From positions 8,829 through 72,828 of the forward strand of contig JARRKC010000014.1 in NCBI GenBank assembly GCA_037388505.1: a stretch of 64,000 nt of DNA, given 5' to 3'. This document shows positions 35,693 through 44,201 of the stretch, piece after piece (position 1 is the stretch's first letter; each line of letters starts with the position of its first letter). A model generated the notes under the pieces. The model made no database searches. It was not told where the DNA came from and saw only the letters and a program-made list of their open reading frames with translations. Source of the stretch: JARRKC01 sp037388505 (GTDB lineage: Bacteria; Acidobacteriota; UBA6911; RPQK01; JAPXNP01). Made by a program: the position numbers and the translations under genes.

Positions 35693-37365
35693 GAACGCAA
35701 CATGGGCAAATCGATCCCGCGGTTGCGGGCTGTCTTGATTGCGGCCTCGTAGCCCGCATCCGCGTGCCGCATGATTCCACTTCCGGGATCCGCGGTCAGG
35801 ACGCGCTCCAACCGCCGATCCGCTTCGGTGGTCCCGTCGGCGACACAGACCATTCCGGCGTGAATCGAATAGCCGATCCCCACTCCGCCGCCATGATGAA
35901 TGGATACCCAGCTGGCTCCGCAGGCCGTGTTCAACAATGCGTTGAGCAACGGCCAGTCGGCAATGGCATCCGAGCCGTCCTTCATCCCTTCCGTTTCGCG
36001 ATTCGGGGAAGCCACCGAGCCGGCGTCAAGGTGGTCCCGGCCGATCACGATCGGAGCCTTGATCTTTCCCTTGCGTACGAGCCAGTTGAACTTGAGTCCC
36101 ATTTCGGCCCGTTCGCCGTAAGCCAGCCAGCAGATTCGGGCCGGCAAGCCCTGAAAGGGCACATTTTCCTTCGCTTTCCGGATCCAGCGAACCAGCGAGC
36201 TCTTTTCGGGAAAGGTCTCCAGCACGGCCTCATCCGTCACGAAGATATCCGCCGGGTCACCCGACAGCGCAGCCCACCGAAAGGGTCCGGCGCCTAGACA
36301 GAAGAGCGGACGGATATACTCGGGAACGAAACCGGGGATCTGGAATGCCTCCTCGAAATGGCGATGGTCGGCGACCTGCCCGCGCAGGTTGTTCCCATAA
36401 TCGAAGGTCACAGCCCCCTTGTTCTTCAGATCCAGCATGGCCTTGACATGCACGACCATCGAGTCGAGCACGGCCGTCTCGTATGACGGATAGTCCCGCT
36501 CACGCAGCTGGCTCGCCTGCTCGAGCGTATACCCGGCCGGGATGTAGCCGACTCTCAGATCGTGGGCCGCCGTCTGATCGGTGAGCACGTCCGGTACGAC
36601 TTCCCGGCGGACCAATTCCGGCAGTACATCTGCGACGTTCCCGAGCAGAGCGATCGACAGCGCTCGCTTCTGTCGTCGGGCCCCCAAAGCAAGTTCCAGT
36701 GCTTCGTCCAGGCTTTCACACGAACGATCGCAGTACCCCGCCTTGACGCGTCGGCGGATCCGACCCGGATCGACTTCAACACCGAGGAAGACACCGCCGT
36801 TCATAGTGGCGGCCAGAGGTTGAGCGCCACCCATACCCCCGAGACCCGCGGAGACGACGAGCCGCCCTTCCAGCGAACCTCCAAAATGGCGTCGGGCGCA
36901 GGCTGCGAACGTCTCATAGGTCCCTTGGAGGATGCCCTGAGTGCCGATGTAGATCCAGGACCCCGCCGTCATCTGACCGAACATCGTCAGACCGAGCGCC
37001 TCGAGTCGCCGGAATTCGTCGAAAGTGGCCCATCGAGGGACGAGGTGTGCGTTTGCGATCAGGACTCTCGGCGCCTCCTGGTGGGTACGAAACACTCCCA
37101 CCGGTTTTCCGCTCTGAATGAGAAGACTCTCATCGTTTTCGAGTCTGCGCAGCGTCTCGACGATGCGGTGATAGCATTCCCAGTTCCGCGCCGCCTTCCC
37201 CGCACCTCCGTAGACGATGAGTTCATCCGGCTTTTCCGCAACGTCGGGGTCCAGGTTGTTCATCAGCATGCGCAGGGCCGCCTCCTGATGCCAGCCCTTG
37301 CAGCTGATCTGAGTACCTCGGGGGGCCCGGACTTTGACCATCGAAGATTCAGACTGGGGTGCCAT
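35689..37365 (-). CDS. hutU: Urocanate hydratase
   Basis: HutU adds water to urocanate with tightly bound NAD+ to give imidazolone propionate. Starting at the ATG at 37365 gives 558 residues, the family's usual size; AAGGAGG six bases upstream supports it. The frame is open to 37521, but this extension runs through the hutU promoter. Family landmarks are RGTQISCKGWHQEAALRMLMNNLDP, TAGSWIYIGTQGILQGTYETF, LGGMGGAQPLAATM, and C-terminal TACGASWVSIHHGGGVGIGYS with the active-site cysteine region. First gene of hutU-H-I-G. Confidence 0.97.
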   Translation of the reverse strand: MAPQSESSMVKVRAPRGTQISCKGWHQEAALRMLMNNLDPDVAEKPDELIVYGGAGKAARNWECYHRIVETLRRLENDESLLIQSGKPVGVFRTHQEAPRVLIANAHLVPRWATFDEFRRLEALGLTMFGQMTAGSWIYIGTQGILQGTYETFAACARRHFGGSLEGRLVVSAGLGGMGGAQPLAATMNGGVFLGVEVDPGRIRRRVKAGYCDRSCESLDEALELALGARRQKRALSIALLGNVADVLPELVRREVVPDVLTDQTAAHDLRVGYIPAGYTLEQASQLRERDYPSYETAVLDSMVVHVKAMLDLKNKGAVTFDYGNNLRGQVADHRHFEEAFQIPGFVPEYIRPLFCLGAGPFRWAALSGDPADIFVTDEAVLETFPEKSSLVRWIRKAKENVPFQGLPARICWLAYGERAEMGLKFNWLVRKGKIKAPIVIGRDHLDAGSVASPNRETEGMKDGSDAIADWPLLNALLNTACGASWVSIHHGGGVGIGYSIHAGMVCVADGTTEADRRLERVLTADPGSGIMRHADAGYEAAIKTARNRGIDLPMLRS

Positions 37366-37384
37366 GACGCGCCTCCTTGGCTCC

Positions 37385-37414
37385 TCTATAGCACCCGGCG
37401 ACCTGGAATGTCCA
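37385..37414 (-). promoter_or_regulatory. Candidate hutU promoter
   Basis: On the minus strand TGGACA (37409-37414) and TATAGA (37385-37390) are separated by 18 bases. The -10 ends about 20 bases before the hutU ATG, with the ribosome-binding site between. The palindrome at 37422-37473 lies just upstream of this -35. Confidence 0.5.
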
Positions 37415-37421
37415 TCGAGGC

Positions 37422-37473
37422 GAATTTGAGATTTGCGAAGCCCGGCTTCCAGCTTCTCCAAAATCTCAAATTC
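37422..37473. promoter_or_regulatory. Palindrome between hutU and the SSS symporter gene, candidate operator
   Basis: GAATTTGAGATTT (37422-37434) and AAATCTCAAATTC (37461-37473) are perfect 13-base inverted arms, AT-rich in an otherwise GC-rich region, with a further GAAGC/GCTTC pairing towards the centre. The position next to the hutU -35 and over the expected -35 of the divergent symporter gene (a weak TAGTAT -10 at 37494-37499) suits a shared regulator. No regulator gene is adjacent. Confidence 0.5.
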
Positions 37474-37523
37474 CCTCTCCCGCCGCTCGATGGTAGTATC
37501 CCCTCCGAGGCGACGGCTCAACC

Positions 37524-39479
37524 ATGCAGCATCTGCAGATTCTCGATCTTGTGGTCATCCTGGGCTTCTTCGCAGTGATCATCGCCATTGCGGCACATTA
37601 CTCACGAAAGGCCGGCCGAGACACGGGACAGTACTTCCTGTCCGGGCGCAATATGCCCTGGTACATCGCCGGAACTGCCATGGTGGCCACGACCTTCGCC
37701 GCTGACACGCCGTTGGCGGTGACCGAGCTCGTGGCCCGCAACGGGATTGCGGGAAACTGGCTGTGGTGGAATCTGGCCATCGGCGGCATGCTGACCGTGT
37801 TCTTCTTCGCCCGTCTCTGGCGACGCGCAGGCATCATGACGGACGTCGAGTACGTTGAGCTTCGCTACCACGGCAAGGCGGCCGCAGCGCTGCGAGGCTT
37901 CCGGGCGATCTACCTGGGACTCTTCATGAACGCCATCGTGCTGGGGTGGGTCAACAAAGCGATGGAGAAGATCTTCAAGGTCACGATTCCGGAGGTCGAT
38001 CCGTTTCTGCTGGTCGTTCTCGCCGCCTGTGTCCTCGCTGTATACGCGTCCGCCTCGGGCCTTTTGGGAACGGCCCGTACCGACAGCCTGCAGTTCGTCT
38101 TCGCCATGCTCGGATGCATCGTTCTTGCGGTCATCGTGATCGAGCTTCCTCAGATCGGAGGGCTCGGGCCTCTGAAAGCCAAACTCGCGCCTCAGCTTCT
38201 CGACTTCTTTCCTCGAATCGGGGAGATCTCGGCGGGTGGAGTAACCGGAGGAGCGATGGCGATCACGACCGGCGCCTTCTTTGCTTATGTGGGGGTCCAA
38301 TGGTGGTCGGCCTGGTATCCCGGCGCGGATCCCGGGGGAGGAGGCTACATCGCGCAGCGCATGATGTCCGCCAAGAACGAGAAGCACAGCCTCTTTGCGA
38401 CGCTCTGGTTTACCATCGCTCACTACACCCTTCGCCCCTGGCCCTGGATTCTGGTGGCACTGGCCGCCCTGGTCCTGCTCCCGAGATCTGCTACCCCTGA
38501 GGCAATCCGGGCCGAGAACCCACAGCTTTACGAGAAGGTGACGGCGGCCTATGAGAGCCCCGGCCTGCTCACGAGTCTCGGAGCAGAGGCCCAATCGGAC
38601 GAATTCAGGGCGATGTACGAAAAATACGAGAATACGGTTGACCCCGGAGTCATGTATCCCAAACTGATGCTTCGCTTTCTTCCGCCGGGGCTTCTCGGAC
38701 TCCTGATCGCCGTTTTCCTGGCCGCCTATATGTCGACCCTCTCTTCTCAATTGAACTGGGGGACTTCATACATCGTCAACGATTTCTATCGACGCTTCGT
38801 CAGACGTGATGCGGACGAAAAACACTATGTTCGGATTTCCCGGCTGGGCATTCTGCTGATGACAGTCTTCTCGCTCCTGGTGACCCGCTACTTTCTGACA
38901 CGGATCTCCGATGCCTGGGAGTTCGTGATCAACGCCAGCGCCGGAATGGGTGCAGTCCTCATACTGCGTTGGTTTTGGTGGCGGATCAACGCCTGGTCCG
39001 AGATCTCCGCCATGATCGCCCCTCTGGTGATCTACCCGGTGTCGCGCTACTATTTCGGTATCGAGCCTCCCTTGACGCTGTACCCTACCGTTCTCGGAAC
39101 AACCGTCGTCTGGATGTTCGTCACGTTCTTCACGCGGCCCGTACCCGAATCAAAACTCATCGATTTTTACCGTCGAGTCCACCCCGGCGGGATCGGCTGG
39201 CGGAGCATCGCCGCGAAAGTGCCGGACGTCCCCTCCGACACCGGCTTCGGTCGTCTGTTCCTCGACTGGATCCTGGGAATCGTCATGGTCTACTCGATCC
39301 TCTTCGGGGTCGGTGATCTGCTCTTCGGAGAATCGCTCAGCGGCTTGGCCGTTCTGGGCATTGCCGTTGTCGCAGCTGCACTGATCTGGCGAGATCTCTC
39401 CAGAGTCGAAGCCGGCAAACTGGAAAGTTCCGAGTTTCGAGTTCCGAGCCCCGAGGGTACAAACCGGGTACAAAGGTAA
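37524..39479 (+). CDS. Sodium:solute symporter (SSS family), C-terminus extended by repeat DNA
   Basis: A large inner-membrane transporter of 651 residues with about 13-14 helices. The SSS signature is visible as YFLSGRNMPWYIAGTAMVATTFAADTP at the first helices and LLIAVFLAAYMSTLSSQLNWGTSYIVNDFY in helix 8, with the sodium-site serines. Substrate unknown; divergence from the hut operon across a shared palindrome suggests histidine or urocanate uptake. The last ~17 residues (SSEFRVPS, then PEGTNRVQR) are encoded by the heptad repeat and the start of a 36-base direct repeat, which also supplies the stop codon. The original C-terminus was probably shorter. Confidence 0.88.
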   Translation: MQHLQILDLVVILGFFAVIIAIAAHYSRKAGRDTGQYFLSGRNMPWYIAGTAMVATTFAADTPLAVTELVARNGIAGNWLWWNLAIGGMLTVFFFARLWRRAGIMTDVEYVELRYHGKAAAALRGFRAIYLGLFMNAIVLGWVNKAMEKIFKVTIPEVDPFLLVVLAACVLAVYASASGLLGTARTDSLQFVFAMLGCIVLAVIVIELPQIGGLGPLKAKLAPQLLDFFPRIGEISAGGVTGGAMAITTGAFFAYVGVQWWSAWYPGADPGGGGYIAQRMMSAKNEKHSLFATLWFTIAHYTLRPWPWILVALAALVLLPRSATPEAIRAENPQLYEKVTAAYESPGLLTSLGAEAQSDEFRAMYEKYENTVDPGVMYPKLMLRFLPPGLLGLLIAVFLAAYMSTLSSQLNWGTSYIVNDFYRRFVRRDADEKHYVRISRLGILLMTVFSLLVTRYFLTRISDAWEFVINASAGMGAVLILRWFWWRINAWSEISAMIAPLVIYPVSRYYFGIEPPLTLYPTVLGTTVVWMFVTFFTRPVPESKLIDFYRRVHPGGIGWRSIAAKVPDVPSDTGFGRLFLDWILGIVMVYSILFGVGDLLFGESLSGLAVLGIAVVAAALIWRDLSRVEAGKLESSEFRVPSPEGTNRVQR

Positions 39480-39522
39480 CAGACGGGACCGAGTATTGAG
39501 TTCCGAGTTCCGAGTTCCGAGA
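39424..39522. repeat. Heptad-repeat runs and two 36-bp direct repeats
   Basis: Heptads of GTTCCGA type occupy about 39425-39455 and 39498-39522. Between and after them lie two identical 36-base copies, 39456-39491 and 39529-39564, 73 bases apart, beginning GGTACAAACCGGGTACAAAG. The second copy runs into the left end of the IS481-type element. Each 36-mer contains GGGTACAAAGGTAACAG, similar to the element's terminal sequence GGGAACATGGGTGACAG. Confidence 0.85.
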
Positions 39523-39560
39523 TCGATCGGTACAAACCGGGTACAAAGGTAACAGACGGG

Positions 39561-40891
39561 ACCGGGAACATGGGTGACAGTTTTCCGGCAGCATGAGAGG
39601 CCGAGGAGGTCTCGGATGCCGTGGAAGGAAACTGCACCTGTGAAAGAGCGAATCAAGTTGATCCTGGAAGTGGAATCGGGGGTGTTCAACTTCAGTGAAG
39701 TGTGTGAGCGGTATGGAGTGAGTCGGAAGACGGGGTACAAGTGGGTCCGGCGGTATGAGCAAGGGGGCTTCGATGGATTGAAGGATCACAGCCGAACTCC
39801 GCATAGCTGCCCGCATCAGACGCCGCAGGAGGTCGAGGATCGGATTGTGGCGTTGCGTGATCGGCACCAAGACTGGGGGCCGTTGACGCTGCGGATGTGG
39901 TTGGCGCGACATGAACCGGAGGTGAGCTGGCCGGCGGTGTCGACCATCGGGGACATTCTCCAACGCAAGGGAAAGACGAAACGACGACGACGACGGCCGC
40001 GCCCCCAGGCGATCTACAGTGGGACGAAGGTGCACAGTGATGCGCCGAACGAGATTTTGACAGCGGACTTTAAGGGGCAGTTCCGCACCGGGGACCGACG
40101 CTACTGCTACCCCCTGACGATTCTGGACCACTACAGCCGGTTTTCGCTGTGCTGTCAGGGGTTGGAGTCGACGGCGACGGCGGGGGCACGGGAGCAGTTC
40201 GAGCGGGTCTTTCGGGTCTATGGTCTGCCCCAGGCGATCCTGACGGATAACGGCACTCCCTTTGCGGGGAACGGACTGAGGCGATTGTCAAGATTGTCGG
40301 TGTGGTGGATTCGATTGGGCATCCAGCCGTTGTTGATTCAGCCGGGCCACCCCGAACAGAACGGACGTCATGAGCGATTCCATCGCACCCTCAAACAGCG
40401 GACGGCGATTCCACCGGCCGCCGACCCGCAGGGTCAGCAGCGACGATTCGATCGTTTTCGCCAAGAGTACAACGAGCAGCGGCCGCATCAGAACCTCGAC
40501 GGCAAGACGCCGGCCGAACTCTACCGACCATCCTCACGAAGCTATCCCCGAAAGCTGCCCGAGGTCGACTATCCGGGGCACTACGAAATACGCCTGGTCA
40601 GTTCCAGTGGCCATATCAAGTTCCAGAACCGGCAGACCTTTCTCAGTGACGTGTTGTCCGGCGAACGGGTCGGACTCGAGGAGATCGAAGACGGGATCTG
40701 GTCGTTGTACTTGGGTACCGTGGTGATCGGACGATGGGATGAGGCGCAGCGCAAAATGTACGGTTGAACGGTGGAAAGCCAGGGTTACAGTCGCCCTCCG
40801 GGCTCCTTCCACCCTGGCTCCCCACCGTCGGAAATCGCAACCCAAAGTGTTACCCATGTACCCAGTCGAATCTGTTACCCATGTTCCCGGT
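39561..40891 (+). mobile_element. IS481-family insertion sequence
   Basis: The terminal inverted repeats are ACCGGGAACATGGGTGACAG (39561-39580) and its near-exact inverse at 40872-40891, 19 of 20 matching. The 1331-base element holds one transposase gene and is close to the usual IS481 length. No clear target duplication is visible. The left end abuts a 36-base direct repeat; the right end lies inside the first arm of a 112-base inverted repeat, so the boundaries have been rearranged since insertion. Confidence 0.8.
39616..40767 (+). CDS. IS481-family transposase
   Basis: A 383-residue DDE transposase. The start at 39616 gives the family-typical MPWKE opening and has GGAGG at a good distance; an upstream TTG-type start at 39574 falls in the terminal repeat. 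It has a helix-turn-helix (FSEVCERYGVSRKTGYKWVRRY), a basic linker (KTKRRRRRPRP) and the rve catalytic core: Asp151 in TADFKG, Asp211 in LTDNGTPF, Glu247 in HPEQNGRHERFHRTLK, with the standard 35 residues between the last two. Nothing is missing, so it may be active. Confidence 0.95.
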   Translation: MPWKETAPVKERIKLILEVESGVFNFSEVCERYGVSRKTGYKWVRRYEQGGFDGLKDHSRTPHSCPHQTPQEVEDRIVALRDRHQDWGPLTLRMWLARHEPEVSWPAVSTIGDILQRKGKTKRRRRRPRPQAIYSGTKVHSDAPNEILTADFKGQFRTGDRRYCYPLTILDHYSRFSLCCQGLESTATAGAREQFERVFRVYGLPQAILTDNGTPFAGNGLRRLSRLSVWWIRLGIQPLLIQPGHPEQNGRHERFHRTLKQRTAIPPAADPQGQQRRFDRFRQEYNEQRPHQNLDGKTPAELYRPSSRSYPRKLPEVDYPGHYEIRLVSSSGHIKFQNRQTFLSDVLSGERVGLEEIEDGIWSLYLGTVVIGRWDEAQRKMYG

Positions 40892-41049
40892 TGCGCAGAG
40901 AGTTCGAGTCCCGAAGGCGCGACGGACGCCATGGGTTTGCGCAACCGGGACCATGGGTACCAGATTCGACTGGGTACATGGGTAACACTTTGGGTTGCGA
41001 TTTCCGACGGTGGGGAGCCAGGGTGGAAGGAGCCCGGAGGGCGACTGTA
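40786..41049. repeat. Near-perfect 112-bp inverted repeat with 40-bp spacer
   Basis: Arms 40786-40897 and 40938-41049 have the same length and differ at two positions (110 of 112). The left arm contains the right end of the IS481 element; the right arm is its inverse, so the end of the element exists twice, facing itself. The region can fold into a very long hairpin. The right arm ends 10 bases before the ATG of the next gene. Confidence 0.92.
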
Positions 41050-41059
41050 GGTGACCATC

Positions 41060-42238
41060 ATGGCGAAAATCAACTCGACAGACTGCGTGCATGCCGGAGT
41101 GGAGAGGAATCACACAGAGGGCTCTGTTACGCCCCCGATCGTCCATTCGGCTCCCTTCTCTTTCTCCTCCACGAAGGAGCTTCGAGACTTCATGGAGGGC
41201 CGCTCGGTGCGTCGGCAGCCGGAATACGGCCGCATGGGCAATCCGACCGTCGCCTGCGTCGAGAAGAGACTGGCCGCTCTCGAGGGCGCGGAGCAGGTTC
41301 GTCTGTTCGGCAGTGGAATGGCCGCCGTGACGACGCTGTTTCTGTGGTTCCTGAAGTCCGGTGACCGACTCATCCTGACCTCCGACTCCTACCGCAGAAC
41401 CCGTGACTTTGGCGTGCTGTTGAACAAGTTCGGGGTCGAGCTCGACCTCGTCGCCCCCAACATGGATGCGATCGAAGCGGCGATCCGCCCGGAAACCCGC
41501 CTGATCTTCTCCGAAATCCCCACGAACCCGTACCTGCGGGTCCTGGACGTGAGACGTCTCGTCCACATGGCGCACTCGAAGGGGATTTTGACGATCATCG
41601 ACAGCACATTTGCCACTCCCGTTAATTTCCGCCCGCTGGACATCGGCGCCGATCTGGTCACCCATTCTGCTACCAAGTACCTGGGCGGGCACAACGATCT
41701 GATCGCGGGCGTGGTCGCAGGCCGGGCCGAACTCGTCGAGCCTGTGAGCGAGTTCTTGATGACGCTCGGCGGCATCTGCGACCCGAACACCGCCTTCATG
41801 TTGGAGCGCGGACTGAAAACGCTGGAGCTTCGTGTGCAGCGCCACAACACGAACGGCCGTCAGGTTGCCGAGTTTCTGGAATCGCGCCCGGAAATCGAGC
41901 GCGTGTTCTATCCCGGCCTCCCCTCACATCCGGACTTCTCCCTGGCCAGGGATCTGATGACCGGATTCGGTGGTGTGGTCACCTTCCTGGTCAAGGGTGG
42001 GTTCGAAAACACGGCGACGTTCGTTGATCGGCTGCACATTCCCAGACTTGCCCCGAGCCTGGGGGGAGTTGAATCGCTCGTCGATCACGTCGCCCTCATG
42101 AGCTTCTGGGAGTTGTCCCGGGAACAGCGCGAGGCTTACGGAATACACGACAACCTGGTCCGACTGGCCGTTGGAATCGAAGACCCTGTAGATCTCGTTG
42201 CCGATCTCGAGCAGGCACTCTCTTCGCCCGCTCGGTAG
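41060..42238 (+). CDS. Cys/Met-metabolism PLP enzyme, second paralogue
   Basis: A 392-residue trans-sulfuration-type enzyme. Key segments are GRMGNPTVACVEKRLAALEGAE, FGSGMAAV, SDSYRRTRDF (in place of the usual GGTY), FSEIPTNPYLRVLDVR, DSTFATPVNFRPLDIG and HSATKYLGGHNDLIAG with the PLP lysine (Lys206). The missing GGTY hints at substrate differences from the enzyme at 16450-17610. The start could be ATG at 41060 or GTG at 41051; the AGGTGA ribosome-binding site overlaps the end of the upstream inverted repeat. That repeat has replaced any normal promoter, so expression may come from IS-linked sequence. Confidence 0.9.
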   Translation: MAKINSTDCVHAGVERNHTEGSVTPPIVHSAPFSFSSTKELRDFMEGRSVRRQPEYGRMGNPTVACVEKRLAALEGAEQVRLFGSGMAAVTTLFLWFLKSGDRLILTSDSYRRTRDFGVLLNKFGVELDLVAPNMDAIEAAIRPETRLIFSEIPTNPYLRVLDVRRLVHMAHSKGILTIIDSTFATPVNFRPLDIGADLVTHSATKYLGGHNDLIAGVVAGRAELVEPVSEFLMTLGGICDPNTAFMLERGLKTLELRVQRHNTNGRQVAEFLESRPEIERVFYPGLPSHPDFSLARDLMTGFGGVVTFLVKGGFENTATFVDRLHIPRLAPSLGGVESLVDHVALMSFWELSREQREAYGIHDNLVRLAVGIEDPVDLVADLEQALSSPAR

Positions 42239-42244
42239 CGGGCG
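42225..42244. terminator. Hairpin at the end of the PLP gene
   Basis: CGCCCGCT (42225-42232) and AGCGGGCG (42237-42244) form a perfect eight-base stem with a CGGT loop. The stem covers the last codons and the TAG stop of the PLP gene and lies before the convergent UspA gene. No T-tract. Confidence 0.6.
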
Positions 42245-42282
42245 AGAAAGACCGCGACCCGAGACCCCAATTTCCAGGATGC

Positions 42283-43134
42283 TTACTCCGACTTGCTGAC
42301 CGGGGTCGTCAGTACGGCGCAAGGGCTGTGGCGGATCACTCGTTCGGTCGTCGTTCCGATCGTGGTGAACTCGAGGAACGGTCGATGTTCGACGCCCATT
42401 ACGATCAGATTCGCTCTTTCCTCCCGGGCAACCAGCACGACTTGCTCCGAGGCTTCGCCCGATCGGACGATCTCTCGGACACTACACCGCTTGCGGCTCT
42501 GCTCGGGAATGAATCCACAAAGTTCCGCCATGGGATCCTTGATTTCTTCGCCTTCCTCCACGGCATAGATCGCGACCAGCTCCGCTTGAAAGCGCGAGGC
42601 CAGGTCGCACGCGAGCAGGAGCGCTTCGCGCGCATGATCGGTGAAGTTGACGGGGACGAGCACCTTTTCGACATCCACTTCCCCCGGCGCACCTCGCGCT
42701 ACCAGAACGGGGCAGTGCGCTGACTTCACAAAGTTCTCGGCGACCGATCCCATCATCAAGCGGGCCAAGCCCGTGCGGCCGTGGCTTCCAAGAACCAGCA
42801 GGTCCGGCTCGTACCGGTGAATCTGCTTCTCGATGACTTCCAGGGCGTGCCCCTCGTCGACCTGATACTTCAGCTTGACCGAGGGATCGACATGTTCCTT
42901 CGCCAGTGCCTTCAGCGCATTGACCAGATGTTCCCGATCCAGTTCGGATTGACCGGCGAGCTCCTCGATCTGAGCGTGCGTGAAGTAGGCCGGCAACTCG
43001 ATCCAGGAGGCATGCAGCAGCTCCAGTTCCGCTCCATACGAGGAAGCAAACCGATTCGCCCAGGCCACGACTTCACCGGACGCACGGCTCAGGTCAACAC
43101 AACAGAGAATACTTCGGGGCTCAAACGCTGGCAT
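42283..43134 (-). CDS. Universal stress protein, tandem UspA domains
   Basis: The 283-residue cytoplasmic protein has two UspA folds. The first (about 1-145) begins ILCCVDLSRASGEVVAWANRFA and has the ATP-binding signature GSHGRTGLARLMMGSVAENFV followed by CPVLVAR. The second (about 155-283) begins KVLVPVNFTDHAREALLLACDLA and ends MGVEHRPFLEFTTIGTTTERVIRHSPCAVL. There the GxxG.. motif is altered, so only the first domain is likely to bind ATP. Divergent from the ROK gene. Confidence 0.93.
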   Translation of the reverse strand: MPAFEPRSILCCVDLSRASGEVVAWANRFASSYGAELELLHASWIELPAYFTHAQIEELAGQSELDREHLVNALKALAKEHVDPSVKLKYQVDEGHALEVIEKQIHRYEPDLLVLGSHGRTGLARLMMGSVAENFVKSAHCPVLVARGAPGEVDVEKVLVPVNFTDHAREALLLACDLASRFQAELVAIYAVEEGEEIKDPMAELCGFIPEQSRKRCSVREIVRSGEASEQVVLVAREERANLIVMGVEHRPFLEFTTIGTTTERVIRHSPCAVLTTPVSKSE

Positions 43135-43277
43135 ATCAACCTCCGCTTTCTTCCCATCATATGTGGTTCGCCGATTTCAGTTTCTCGCGCCGCCGACCGA
43201 CCCGCAAGAGCCGAGGGACTTGAGCGGGGAGCTCAAATTCATTGACAACACTGGTTCGGCCGGATACAGGGTGGCCC

Positions 43278-44201
43278 ATGCACATTCTCTGCTTCGAAAG
43301 TGGAGGGACGAAGCTCGTGGCCTCCCTGGCCAATCTCGAGGGTCAGCTGACCGAGACTTCGGTGGAGGCAAGATCACCCGGCCAGAACGCCGAGGACACG
43401 CTGAACCAGTTAATTGGGATGGGCCGAAAGATCCTCGGTGGACGGGCGGTTTCCGCCATTGGCTTTGGATTTGGTGGCACCGTCCGGAGGTCGGACCGGC
43501 GCCCCACGCTTTGCTTCCATGAGGACGGTTGGCAGGCGACCGACGCAGGCGAGATCCTGGCGAACCGATTCGGTGTACCGGTCCTGATCGAGAATGACTG
43601 TAAACTCGCAGCCCTCGCGGAAGCCTGGCAGAATCAGCCTCCACCTTCCGGTTCCCTCCTCTATCTGACGATCGGGACCGGGATCGGCGCCGGAGTCGTC
43701 CGTAACGGCTACCTCGTCGAATTGGGGAACCTCGGAGAGGCCGAACTGGGCCACGTCGTGGTCGAGCCTGACGGCCTGACCTGTGGCTGTGGCAATCGAG
43801 GCTGTCTCGAGGCGTACTGCTCGGGTCCAGGACTCGAGTCCCTGGCCCACCAGTTGACGGGCAGCGCCATCGACCCCGTGACCCTGATGGCGGGCTACCT
43901 TCGAGGGGGGCGCCGGGAAAGGAGAATCGTAGAGCAGGCTGCGGAGTATCTCGGTCGAGTCCTGGGCACGGCGGTCAATCTGTTCGCCCCCGAACAGATT
44001 GTGTTGGGGGGCGGGGTGATGACCGGAAACGATCCCTTCCTCGAGTTGATCCGGGATCGCACCTCCCCATACGCTTTTCCCCCGTTCTGGTCGGATGTGC
44101 GACAGTTTCGTCTCTCCCGGCTTGGTCCGAACGTGGTCTGTCAGGGGGCTGCCATCTATGTATTGCAGCAGCACGGCCGAACTGGAGGCTCGGTGGGATA
44201 A
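43278..44201 (+). CDS. ROK-family sugar kinase
   Basis: A 307-residue cytoplasmic sugar kinase, probably for glucose or N-acetylated amino sugars. It opens MHILCFESGGTKLVAS with the phosphate-1 motif. It has IENDCKLAALAEA with the catalytic aspartate, LTIGTGIGAGVVRNGYL, and the ROK signature ELGHVVVEPDGLTCGCGNRGCLEAYCSG with the zinc-binding cysteines (CGCGNRGC). The start at 43278 fits the family; a TTG at 43242 overlaps a TTGACA that looks like a -35 box (with ATACAG at 43264-43269), which would make the transcript almost leaderless. No DNA-binding domain, so a kinase and not a repressor. Confidence 0.9.
   Translation: MHILCFESGGTKLVASLANLEGQLTETSVEARSPGQNAEDTLNQLIGMGRKILGGRAVSAIGFGFGGTVRRSDRRPTLCFHEDGWQATDAGEILANRFGVPVLIENDCKLAALAEAWQNQPPPSGSLLYLTIGTGIGAGVVRNGYLVELGNLGEAELGHVVVEPDGLTCGCGNRGCLEAYCSGPGLESLAHQLTGSAIDPVTLMAGYLRGGRRERRIVEQAAEYLGRVLGTAVNLFAPEQIVLGGGVMTGNDPFLELIRDRTSPYAFPPFWSDVRQFRLSRLGPNVVCQGAAIYVLQQHGRTGGSVG

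Noticed and set aside
37366..37521. N-terminal extension of HutU by 52 residues
   Set aside because: It runs through the promoter and palindrome region; the ATG at 37365 with AAGGAGG gives the usual protein length.
39541..39600. Target-site duplication of the IS481 element
   Set aside because: Bases flanking 39561 and 40891 do not match, so no duplication can be claimed.
40771..41364. 197-residue open frame through the inverted repeat
   Set aside because: It reads through the two repeat arms and then out of phase into the PLP gene; no domain.
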